From Lonicera japonica (Eukaryota; Streptophyta; Magnoliopsida; Dipsacales; Caprifoliaceae), in assembly GCA_021464415.1 (NCBI GenBank), contig JAKCWG010000856.1:372001-436000 (forward strand): a stretch of DNA of 64,000 bases, in the 5' to 3' direction. The position numbers and the translations under genes are program-made. The notes beneath the pieces are model-generated. The model was given only the letters and a program-made list of their open reading frames with translations, was not told the origin of the DNA and searched no databases. The stretch's first letter is position 1. The number at the start of each line of letters is the position of its first letter. Shown here one piece after another: positions 20,627 to 31,959 of this stretch.

Positions 20627-23600
20627 CTAGGGTATACCCGTGCCATACGGCACGATAAATTAAATAAAAATTGATAATAAGATAAAAAGGAGTAACGTGT
20701 GATGAATCTAAATCGACAAACTTAGGTTCAATATATCTTCATGCTAGAATAACTAAAAGTAGATTGGATTGGAGTGACTTGTTTTTAATTTTTAAAGAAT
20801 CTTTTAATCGTATTTTGATCTCAGCAAAATAAGTTTTTAACAAATTAAATTCAAGGCCATATGTGAAAATAATTCAATCACCTCTGTTGCTATGATTTGA
20901 AAATAGTTCAAAAATTTGACTGATATATTGTAAACACTCCTAAAAACGATTTACTAAGATGATCAATAATGTACAAACATATAAAATACATCGTTAAATG
21001 TTATTCAATAATTTTTATTATTTTTTTTACATAATTCTATAGTCATGATGGATCTCGTTTAGTTGATCTTAATTAGTATATTTTAAATATTAAATTTTGA
21101 ATTTTTTATTTTAAGTTATGACATTTTAATGTAGAAACAGTGATTGATATGTTAGAGTTTATTGTGTGTATATTATTGGTGTTAAATGTTACTCAATAAT
21201 TTTTCTTATTTTTTTAGATAATTCTATAGTCGTGATGAATCTTGTTTAATTGATATTGATTAGTAGATTTAAATATTATTTTTTATGAAATTTGTTGATT
21301 AGTATATTTTAAATATTAAATATTTTTATTTAAGATGAATCTTGTTTAATTAATCTTGATTATTATATTTAAATATTAATTTTTTATTAAATTTCTTGAT
21401 TAGTAGAGTTTAAATATTAAATTTTGAATTATTTTTATTTTAAGTTATGGCATTTTTAATGTAAAAATATTTATTGGTGTGTGAGAGTATACTTTTGTGT
21501 ATATTATTAATGTTAAATGTTACTTAATAATTTTTTATTTTTTTTTACATAATTCTATAGTCATGATGGATTTTGTTTAATTAATCTTGATTAGTATATT
21601 TAAATATTAATTTTTTTATGAAATTTGTTGATTAGTATATTTTAAATATTAAATATTAATTTTTTTTATTTAAGATGAATCTTGTTTAATTGTTCTTGAT
21701 TATTATATTTAAATATTAAATTTTTATTAAATTTCTTGATTAGTAGAGTTTAAATATTAAATTTTGAATTATTTTTACTTTAAGTTATGGCATTTTTAAT
21801 GTAAAAATATTTATTGGTGTGTGAGAGTTTAATTTTGTGTATATTATTAGTTTTTAATGTTTCTTAATAATTTTTTTATTTTTTTAAGATAATTCAATAC
21901 TCATGATGGATCTTGTTTAATTGATTTTAATTAGTAAATTTTAAATATTAAATTTTGCATTTTTTATTTTAACTTATGACATTTTAATGTAGAAAAAATG
22001 ATTGATATGTGAGAGTTTATTGTGTGTATATTATTGGTGTTAAATGTTACTCAATATTTTTTCTTATTTTGTTTTAGATAATTCTATAGTCATGATGAAT
22101 CTTGTTTACTTGATCTTGATTAGTAGATTTAAATATTATTTTTTTATGAAATTTGTTGATTAGTATATTTTAAATGTTAAATATTAATTTTTTTATTTAA
22201 GATGAATCTTGTTTAATTAATCTTAATTATTATATTTAAATTTTAATTTTTTATTAAATTTCTTGATTAGGAGAGTTTAAATATTAAATTTTGAATTATT
22301 TTTATTTTAAGTTATGACATTTTTAATGTAAAAATATTTATTGGTGTGTGAGAGTATACTTTTGTGTATATTATTAGTGTTAAATGTTACTTAATAATTT
22401 TTATTTTTTTACATAATTCTATAGTGATGATGGACCTTGTGTAATTAATCTTGATTAGTAGATTTAAATATAATTTTTTTTATGAAATTTGTTGATTAGT
22501 ATATGTTAAATATTAAATATTTTTATTTTAGATGAATCTTGTTTAGTTGATCTTGATTATTATATTTAAATATTATTTTTTTATTAAATTTCTTGATTAG
22601 TAGAGTTTAAATATTAAATTTTGAATTATTTTTATTTTAAGTTATGGCATTTTTAATGTAAAAATATTTATTGGTGTGTGAGAGTTTACTTTTGTATATA
22701 TTATTAGTGTTAAATGTTACTTAATAATTTTTTATTTTTTTTTTCATAATTTTGTAGTCATGATGTATCTTGTTTAATTGATCTTGATTAGTAGATTTTC
22801 ATATTAAATTTTTATTAAATTTTGAATTTTTTATTTTAAGTTATATCATTTTTAATACTAGGGTATACCCGTGCCGGATGGCACGGTAAATTAAATTAAA
22901 TAATAATTGATAATATGATAAAAATGAGTAACATGTGATGAATCTAAATTGAAAAGCTTAGATTCAATATATCTTCATACTAGAAAAACTAAAAGTAGAT
23001 TGAATTAGACCGACTTGTTTTTAATTTTTTAAATAATTTTTGAATTATATTTTTTGATCTTATTTTGATATTGGCAAAATAAGTTTTAAAAAAATTAAAC
23101 TCAAGGCCATATGCGAAAATAATTCAACCACGTATGTTGGTATGATTTTAAAATAGTTCAAAAATTTGACTGATATATTGTGAATACTTCTAAAATTGGC
23201 ATATTGAGATGACCAATAATGTACGAACACATAAAGTATGTCCATAAATATTACTCAATAATTTTTATTATTTTCCCTACATAATTCTATAGTCATGATA
23301 GATCTTGTTTAATTGATCTTAATTAGTATATTTTAAATATTAAATTTTGAATTTTTTTATTTTAAGTTATGACATTTTCAATGTAGAAAAATTGATTGGT
23401 GTGCGACTTTATTATGTGTATATTATTGGTGTTAAATGTTACTCAATAATGTTTCTTATTTTTTTTTACATAATTCTATAGTCATGATGGATCTTGTTTA
23501 ATTGATCTTGATTAGTAGATTTAAATATTAAATTCATAATTCTGTAGTCATGATGGATCTTGTTTAATTGATCTCGATTAGTAGATTTAAATATTATTAT

Positions 23601-24178
23601 TTTATTAAATTTCGTGATTAGTATATTTTAAATATTAAATATTTTTTTTTTATTTTAAGATGAATTTTGTTTAATTGATTTTCATTATTATATTTAAATA
23701 TTAAATTTTCATTAAATTTCTTAATTAGTAGAGTTTAAATATTAAATTTTGAATTTTTTTATTTTAAGTTATAGCATTTTTAATAAAAAAAAAACTTATT
23801 GGTGTGTGAGAGTTTATTGTGTGTATCTTATTAGTGTTAAATGTTACTCAATAATTTTTAATTTTTTACATAATTCTATAGTCATGATGGATCTTATTTA
23901 ATTGATCTTGATTAGTAGATTTTAAATATTAAAATTTTATTAAATTTTGAATTTTTTATTTTAAGTTATGGCATTTTTAATATAGAAAAAATGCATATTA
24001 TTGGTGTTAGTGTTTTAACTTTGATGTGACATCTTGATTTGTGTATAAAACTCATCCAAGAGTGTAGAGGTAATGCACACCATAATATGTATATTTTTAA
24101 CCATTAGATTCTTATATTTTTTGAGAATAAATTTAGTCAAACTTGATGTTTTATAATATAGATATAAAGAAATTGAAT
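20627..24178 (-). mobile_element. Helitron region with two 3' ends (tandem or nested non-autonomous copies)
   Basis: On the minus strand two places show a Helitron 3' terminus: hairpin GTGCCGTATGGCAC then GGGTATACC and CTAG followed by T (CTAG at 20627-20630), and hairpin GTGCCATCCGGCAC with the same tail (CTAG at 22858-22861). The 400 bases inside each end (20640-21060 and 22870-23270) are similar to each other. A likely 5' end lies near 24178 (TC followed by TTTATATCTATATTATAAAA on the minus strand), but the exact base is uncertain. No Rep/helicase coding sequence was seen, so the copies are non-autonomous. Confidence 0.65.
21100..22855. repeat. AT-rich tandem repeat, ~330-bp period, inside the Helitron
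   Basis: A block containing GTGAGAGTTTA, TGTATATTATTGGTGTTAAA, ATAATTCTATAGTCATGATG and TTGATTAGTAGATTTAAATA recurs about every 330 bases (near 21155, 21480, 21823, 22010, 22346 and 22678), with one shorter unit. Further diverged units occur at 23280-24000. Confidence 0.75.
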
Positions 24179-26343
24179 GATTCAAACTTGTGATCATTGT
24201 TAATTACTTTCCAAAGGAAATGAACATAATTGACTGCTGTTTAATATTCCGTGGAATGAAGTAGACATGTGGGGAAACAATATTTAAATTTTCCGTCATA
24301 AGTGGTATTTGATTGTTGTATAATATTTCCGTGGAATTAATTCTCTCATTTCCCATTCAATTAAAACCACCACTCCCTCAGTTCAGTATTTGCTTTGGTG
24401 CGTAATGGCTATTGTCAAAGTAAAAATTACTATTACTAGAATAATGTATTATACTTAAAGTATAATGTACAAGTATATTTCTGCATACACTACTCTGACA
24501 ATAAATATTTTGTTGCATGGAAAATAGTTCATGGAATATATTTTAATTCTTTTGCATTTAAGTTATCAAAAGCACCCTAAAATCCAATTAAGTCAAAACT
24601 ATGTGGAAGGTGCATAGCATAGCAACGTGAATTAACTCAAAATACCATGTAGAAAAAACTGAAAAAGCTGTACAAGGGAGGTTCATACTTTACTCTAATC
24701 CTTCTACGTATAATGAAACATGACGATCTCATTTGTGATGAATCTCGCCCACTCTTTCGCCCACTCTTTGGTTGAAACTGTTAACCTTAAATATTTTTAA
24801 TGTTGGCCATACCATACTCACATATATTGTTGCACCCACTCGGCAAAATATTTCCAATACCTTCTGGTTAATTTCAATATAATAGTGATGACACAATGCT
24901 TCGTATCAAACTTCATACTCAATGGAATAAACTAATAGTGGGGTATTAAGTTAAAGAAAACAAATATTAGGGGTAAATTTTAAATACCTTACAAAATATG
25001 GGTACCAACACAAAATACCTGAAAACATAAAATAAAAAATTCCTCCAACGGTCCACGGTTGCAATAGTGGGACTTAACAAACAATTATATATTACTGATA
25101 TGGTCTTTTTTTATTTTTACTTTTGCAAAAGCTTAGAAATTATATATTGGAATATTTTTATTTATTCTTTTATCTCTTCTCCTCTTTTTACTACTTTTGT
25201 CGCCAACTTTCGGCCACTGTCAGTTGAATTAATGTAAAACTGAAACCCACTACTTGAGTTCATTGTCTAGAATCTTATGTATAAATATATTATTATTATT
25301 ATTAAAATATAAATGAGGGGATTGATTTATACAAAAGGTGTTTTACACTTTTATCAATTAGATAGAAATATTTAATAGTTGGTCTTATTATATTAAAATA
25401 TCAAATTTGGATCACATGTTAGGCTCACTAATTTTTTAAATTTTTTTTAATAAAACTAATGGTTATTAATTTAAGAAAAGATTTGTATCCATTATTATAT
25501 GATCAATAGATGAATATTGAGAGAGACCGCTAATTTCAACGGGCCCACCTAGAAACCTATACATGTTGATTGAGTTAGTGTGAACTGGGCACAATTTTTT
25601 TTTTAGGACGTTTTTAAATGCAACCACATAATCTTGTTTTTTCATTCTACCAAAAGTTAAAAGTTACTTTAATCTTAATTTAAAAATTAGCGCAAAACCA
25701 TTTCTTCTTACTCTGCTTTCTATATTTTGAAAAAAAATCACTAATTTGTCTTTTCACCCACTTAAAAATTTTAAAAATTAATTAAAAGACTTTATTTCTT
25801 TTTCAACAAACAAGCATCTACTATTTTTATTTAATTATATATATATATATATATATCTCATAAATGTAAACTTTTAATAAATATTCTCATACTTTTATTT
25901 TAAGTGCTAGACCTTTATTTTTATTTCCTCCGGCATGATAATGTTTTCAACGATATTTTTCTTAATTTTTGGATCATCTTTTTATTTGTGCATGCATGTA
26001 GAGTTCAATAAAACTCATGTTAAGTTATCTAATGTTAAAGTTAAAAAATGTTTGTCTTAACATGTGTCTAATATGTCATAAGTAATATATATATATATAT
26101 ATATGTATTGTATGTTTTGCTTTTATTGTTTCAATATTTAAATTCTTAAAATTACTTGTAAAAAAATATTGAAAAATGAAATAGTTTGGTGAGAAAATCT
26201 CTATCCTTTTAATATTTTGCACGGAAATCGTTTTCTTGAGTCTCAAAAAAATTAAATATCTTAAAAATTGAAAGTAATAAAATATTTTTATGAAAACTAT
26301 TTTATTTTTTTCAATTAATTTTTTCCCTTTTCACGAAAGATAA
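24179..26343. other. AT-rich intergenic DNA
   Basis: No gene recognised. It holds (AT)n runs at about 25836-25856 and 26085-26104, and a segment near 25390-25520 (GATCAATAGATGAATAT and flanks) that recurs near 30550-30655. Confidence 0.5.
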
Positions 26344-26642
26344 GGGTCCGTTCGGTAGTGTTTTTAGAGACCCGTTTTTGTTTTTTGAGTTCAAAAACGG
26401 ATAAAAATGCGTTCGGTGGAATATTGACAAAAACACGAAAAACGTTTTCGGAAAACGAATTCAAGTTTAAAGCATAAAACGCAAAAACGTCAAAATGATG
26501 ATTTCACCATTTTCAGTCTTGCAATCTTCATTTTCACTGTTTTCGTTCTCGGAAAATATTTTTATGATTTTCGTTCTCGGAAAATTCATTTTCCATTTTC
26601 ATTTTCTGAAAACATTCTCCGAAAACGTTACCGAACGGGCCC
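26344..26642. mobile_element. PIF/Harbinger (Tourist-like) MITE
   Basis: 299 bp. The left end is GGGTCCGTTCGGTA; the right end, read inward on the other strand, is GGGCCCGTTCGGTA. It is flanked by TAA on both sides (26341-26343 and 26643-26645), the three-base target duplication typical of PIF/Harbinger. It has no transposase. The ORF starting at 26495 runs through its end and is not a gene. Confidence 0.85.
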
Positions 26643-27815
26643 TAACATTTTTTAAAAAGAAAGAAGAAAATGCTTTTAAGTCGTTAAAAAATCATTTAAG
26701 AACACCCAAGGTGAGAAGACGGATTTTGTGGATGAATTTAAGAACACCTGAAAAAATTCATCACTATCCACTTTTTTCCCGCGAGTTTTTTTTTCTCTTT
26801 CGTCTTTCTTCTAGTATTTTTGATAAAAATAAAATCGATCTTCTAATATCTTTGATGCAGTGAATTAAGACATATTTATATAATATATGACTTAATTATT
26901 ACTTTTGTTAATTAATTAGTTAACTTCATCGGTTCCTTCGAGTCTTTTCAATCTAACCTAACTTATTAATTCATATTGCTCACATGTACATTTTAGAGAG
27001 AGAGAGAGAGAGAGAGAGTTTACGTAAATATGTATAAAAAAAAGTCAATAAAGAAAAAATAGCTTAAGGGCTCTTCTTTAATTATAATTAATGTTTAAAT
27101 TTTCATATTATAAAAATATTTATTTTATTTTATTTTATTTATAATTTTGTTGAAAATAATTAATATTTTTTTCAAAATGCTCAAAAAATAAAAGATGATC
27201 TAAATTTAATTGGAAATGGAGTAAATATTTCAAATTTATTTTGTATATCAAACATACTACTATATATATATGGATCAGCTTTTGATCTTTTAATATTTTT
27301 GGTGTAGTGAATTAAAACTTATATTTATTTATTTGATAAAAATAAAAATTTTCGACAAACTTAAAATATGAATAATAATTATTTAAGAGCAATGAATAAT
27401 AAAATATTATATGAAGTATCATATAATTGCTAAAACTATACTTTTCATAATTAATATTTTATATCTTCAGAGGTATTGTTTAGAAGAAATTTTTAATGAA
27501 ATTTATGAAGAACAATGTAACTTTTGTTTGTTATATCTTATATTAATGAAAAATTTAATATTACTTAATACTTTTGCTTTTAGCAACAAAACATTACTAT
27601 CTTTACATTGTTTTAGTAAACTCGCCCCACTACTGGGGTGAAGTATAAGATTTTTTAAAAATTTAATGGGGTGAGAAGAAAGTATTCTTACATTGGGGTG
27701 AGAAGACTGATTCTGTGGGTGCATTTAAGAATACCATTTTTTTAACATAAATCATCAAAAAGAAAACACAAAGAAAAACTAATCATGTATTTTTTCAAGG
27801 TAGTTTAGAATATAT
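26643..27815. other. AT-rich intergenic DNA with (GA)n
   Basis: No gene recognised. A (GA)n microsatellite of about 24 bases lies at 26995-27018. Confidence 0.5.
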
Positions 27816-28131
27816 GGTTCCGTTTGATAGGAACATGGAAAATGAAAAAAAACAAAAAAAAAACACTAACTTAGTTGAGAAGATGGAAAATAAGTTGAGG
27901 GATGTAGTGAGATTAACTCTTGCCTTTTGCTTTTTTTTGTGACAAAATTTTCTTTGGGTGATGGTGGAGAATTTTTTTCCACAAAATATTAGAGGAGGAT
28001 GAAGGACATATACTTACAAAAATGAGAATGAGATGGAGAGGATCTCACCATATGCATCAACTTATTTTCCATCTTCTCACCCAAATTAGTTGGTTGTATT
28101 TTTATTTTTCATATTGCTATCAAACAAAGCC
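27816..28131. mobile_element. MITE with long inverted halves, copy 1
   Basis: The left end GGTTCCGTTTGATAGGAA and the right end (inward) GGCTTTGTTTGATAGCAA are inverted repeats. A second inverted pair, GAGAAGATGGAAAATAAGTT, lies further in on both sides. TA-rich flanks make the target duplication ambiguous. Confidence 0.7.
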
Positions 28132-28275
28132 TATATATATATATATATATTCTCTTGCATGTTGCAACTAAAGACACATAAATAAACGAAATTATTGAAA
28201 CAGATTAACATATATGATTTATTTTATAAAGAATGAGTCGTGCCTTCATCGTTTAATTTGACAAAACCATTCATA

Positions 28276-28421
28276 GTCCCTCCGTCAAGTACTACTCTTT
28301 GCGTGTAACTTTTATAGTTTGCTTAGGAAGACATATATAGTAATAATTTTTTTTTACTGTAATGAGATTTAATACTTTATTTAAGTACAAAAAACAGAAG
28401 TATACTCTTAATTTAGGACGT
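28276..28421. mobile_element. Stowaway-like MITE remnant
   Basis: GTCCCTCCGTC at the left and CTTAATTTAGGACG at the right resemble the CTCCCTCCGTCC inverted ends of Stowaway elements. The ends are degraded. Confidence 0.45.
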
Positions 28422-28979
28422 TCTATGTGGTTAAGTATGTGATATTTCACATAGAGCGTCACGGTTCGATCTCCCTTTCTTTTCCCAAAGAACCACCCGA
28501 ATCTATCTCTGTTCATATGAAGAAAATGAAAATAAAAAATTAAGTATGTGCCAGGATCTAAATGTGAAGAACAACGGCGACCAAAGTCTAAAACACTCCT
28601 ATTCTGTTGCAAATTCCAACTAAAAGACGTTTAAATAATCCAAATCATTCAAACAAACCCATTTTTTTTAATTTTTTTTAATAAAGTATGATCAGTTTTG
28701 TGTTGAACCTTTTAGTATGACAAAGTTGCAGAGGTAATCATATTTTTTTCGTCCTAAATTAAAAGTGCACGCATGTATCTGCATTTGATGATAATTTCTT
28801 TAGTGATAATTTTAAATAACATAAAAGATTTAGAAAGCGTTTGTATTCTAACGTCTATAATTTAATTTTCATGCGAGTCTTGCGGCTCTTAAAGAAATGT
28901 ATGTTCAATGCAAAATTCTAAGAAATGTAATATCCCAGTGGGAACTGAAAGTGAATGGGAAAGAAATATGTGAAGGTGG

Positions 28980-29240
28980 ATTTCAAAGGAACTCTCGATG
29001 ACGGCATGAAAAATAAAAATGAAAACACTAGATTTGTGTAAGATGAAATATATGTTGAGACATGTGATGACATGCTCTCCATCTCATAGTCATTTTTGCG
29101 AGTGAATGTCCTTCATCTTTCATGGAAAAAAAATCAAAAAGTAAGAAAACATTGCACCACATGTCTCAACTTATTTTTCAATTTTTCACAAAATTCAACT
29201 ATTTTTTTAATCATTTTTTATGTTATTACCAAACAAACCC
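28980..29240. mobile_element. MITE, diverged copy 2 of the family at 27816
   Basis: The right end (inward) reads GGGTTTGTTTGGTAATAAC, with a TGAAAAATAAGTTGAGACATG-type arm, and GTTGAGACATGTG lies on the left side. The left terminus could not be fixed. Confidence 0.45.
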
Positions 29241-29649
29241 ATAATTTCCAAAATTACAGTTCCAAATAATTATAAATCTAATGTTTGGCTAATTTGTCGA
29301 ATTAATTTGGAATCATTGATGGGATGAACTATTAAGGATGTAGCCAAGAGTTTTACTTTAAGTAGTAATTACCCTCACCTCTAATTTTGAGGGTTAAAAT
29401 ATTCCCGTGAAAGAATAATATATACGAGGAACAGACTTCAGATATTCCTTAAAAAACATATCAAGGATGCTGAGAAAAAAATTAAACGTACTTGGGATAA
29501 TTAGTACGTATAAATTTTGAAGAAATTAAACAAACAGTTGTCTTAAATTATTATTAAAAGAAGAATATATTTATTTTTAAATAAAATATTTTAGAATTCG
29601 GTTTCTAAGTTTGAAATTTTATAAACACGTGAAAAACGATAAAAAAAAT

Positions 29650-29903
29650 ACTATGTTTATATGAAAAGATGGAAAATAAGTTGATTGGTGTGCTGATATT
29701 CTCTTCACTTTTATGAGTATATATCATCTATCATTTTTTATTTTTTGTGGAATTTATTTTTCTCACCACCCAATGAAAAACAGTTTCATAAAAAAGGCAA
29801 AAAATATAAAGGAATATCTCATCACATCCATTAACTTATTTACCAACTTCTCCCACAAATTAATTAATTTTGTATTATTTTTTAGCTTATTATCAAACAA
29901 ATT
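29650..29903. mobile_element. MITE, diverged copy 3 of the family at 27816
   Basis: GAAAAGATGGAAAATAAGTT on the left and the complementary CATTAACTTATTTACCAACT and TTATTATCAAACAAATT on the right match the other copies. Its ends are degraded. The ORF at 29713-29919 is a shadow. Confidence 0.45.
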
Positions 29904-30136
29904 ATTAGTGTCAACATGAACTTCTTTAACAGAAAGAAAACAAAAGGAGTCGCTTTCAAGCCAGAGTAGTGACTTGGACTTGTTCCATGTTCATACTAAA
30001 GCATGAATGATGCCTAATGCATTAATTATTAGAAATTATTTCATTATATTAATAACCAATCACTCACTGATTATATGTATACAGAGAGAGGTATGTTGTG
30101 CCTTGATCTTTTTAATCCGACAACATTATTTATACT

Positions 30137-30313
30137 TCTTCCGTCTTAAATTAAAAATCTGCAAAAAACTTTTATAATTAATTTGCTTATGATAAACTAA
30201 CTCGACACATAAGCTATAGTTATGAATAAAACTTTTTTTTATATGATGAGATTTAAAACATTATTTAAGTCCAAAAAATGAAAATCCGTAGGTTACTTAA
30301 TTTGGGACTTCCA
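30137..30313. mobile_element. Stowaway-like MITE remnant
   Basis: CTTCTTCCGTCTTAAATTAA at the left and TTAATTTGGGACTTCC at the right form imperfect inverted ends of the Stowaway type. Confidence 0.4.
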
Positions 30314-31139
30314 AAAAATGCTAATTCAACATTTTATTGACAATATTAGGATTTAGAAGGTTCAGTCCCAACAAATATTGTATTTTAAAGGATTTAGTCC
30401 CTGTAAATACTTATTTTAGTATATCTTTGCACATACACGTACTAATTTTCTTTGTCATATATACAACATCATCGTCAAGAGACCGAGAAAATTAGTATGC
30501 GAAACAAAATAATAGTGAATCCGTTACGATTTTACCATGAACAAATTCAGGTCACACGTTAAACCCGTTAATTTTTCTTTATAAAACAATTTTTTATTAA
30601 ATTAAGAAAATATTTGTATCTTTTATTATAAGATCAATAGATGAATATCCCTATATGTTTTTAGTAATTTTGGTTTGTCACTTATCTTATTCTAGTGAAA
30701 AAGTTAGAGAATTACTTTTTTAATTTTTTTAAAATTATCTCCGTAAAAGTTACTACCAAGTTTTGTCGTATCATAAGATAACAAATCGGTCGTATACAAA
30801 TTCGGAAAAATTTATTCAAATTCATTAAGATTGAAAATTAAAATTTTTTTTTCATTTTTTTTAAACAACAAACCAGTACTAGCTACTGGAATATTTGTTG
30901 CAAAACATCCGCAAATGAATGATGTGATTTGAATTTCGAAGCCATACACCTCTTAGTTGGAAAATGGACTTGTCAATTAGAGATGATAATTAAAAATTAA
31001 TTCCTTATACAATACTAAAACTTAAAATCTAGATATATAAGGAAAACATAGTCTAGATACAAATTCATATGTACCTGCTAAATTGCAGCTGCGTTGATTT
31101 TCGAATGAGCGAGTAGAGAGAATAAATGAGAATTTTTAA
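30314..31139. other. Intergenic DNA
   Basis: No gene recognised. It includes the repeat of the 25390-25520 segment near 30550-30655. Confidence 0.4.
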
Positions 31140-31382
31140 ATTCGAGTCACTTCAATTCAATAAATAAATTTCAGGGATATGAGATATCCAAAGCCAATAT
31201 TCGCCCGTTTCCCTTTCACATTTTCTACTTACGTTCTCTGAACATTTGATGATACACAATTCTAGCAATGCTGTGAGCTGATGCATCCCTAACATTCGAG
31301 GTTCCAAAAGCATGCAATTCATTAGTTGGAGTTTCATGAGAGATGTTCTGTTCTGCAACCACTCTTGCAAGATTTCAAATAC
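31140..31382 (-). pseudogene. Duplicated LRR C-terminus of the CNL gene
   Basis: The minus strand carries a near-copy of the last ~75 codons of the CNL next door (MHQLTALLELCIIKCSENV, then KCERETGEYW and ISHIPEIYL) and of its 3' flank. Homology stops at about 31383, inside the LRR. It looks like the trace of a tandem duplication or unequal exchange; the rest of that gene copy is absent. Confidence 0.85.
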
Positions 31383-31959
31383 GGGGTAAAAGTCCTACCA
31401 TGAAGGGGAAAGGGGTACTTAGGTGGAGTGAGAGCGCACAATGTCTAAGCGCGAATGAGTGAGTAGCGAAATCCGCGATATAAAGCAAGAGCGATAGATA
31501 AGATTCTAGACACGAATACAATACAAAAATAAATTCTTAGATCAATTTCGTGCCAATTTCATATTGTTTCGTATCGTCTTATTGTGTCGTTTCTAAAGTT
31601 GGCATTCCTTGTAGAAATGAGTCAAGGGTTGAAATCGAGTCAATGCGATTTATCAAAGAAATTTAACCCTAGTGCTGCATTTGATGACTTGATTTATTAA
31701 ATAATGACAGACAGTGGTCATACACAAAAACATAGCTAAAATACACAAGAAAATCCATTACAATGTCCAATAGTCCACAATATTTAATTAATAACAATCA
31801 TACAATATTGCTAATTAAATAAAGAAAATGACATAACATCTTAAACTTGTAAAATAAGTGCAGAGACAATTACAAACAAATCAAAACACGCGCACACATA
31901 TACACATGTACTACGACATGTCCTAAGGTCGAAGATTAATGAGAGTTTTTGGATTCGAG
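31383..31959. other. Spacer downstream of the CNL gene
   Basis: No gene seen. It probably includes the 3' untranslated part of the CNL transcript at its upper end. Confidence 0.4.

Noticed and set aside
26495..26863. 122-codon plus-strand ORF
   Set aside because: Begins inside the PIF/Harbinger MITE and leaves through its terminal repeat; low-complexity Phe/Ser-rich translation.
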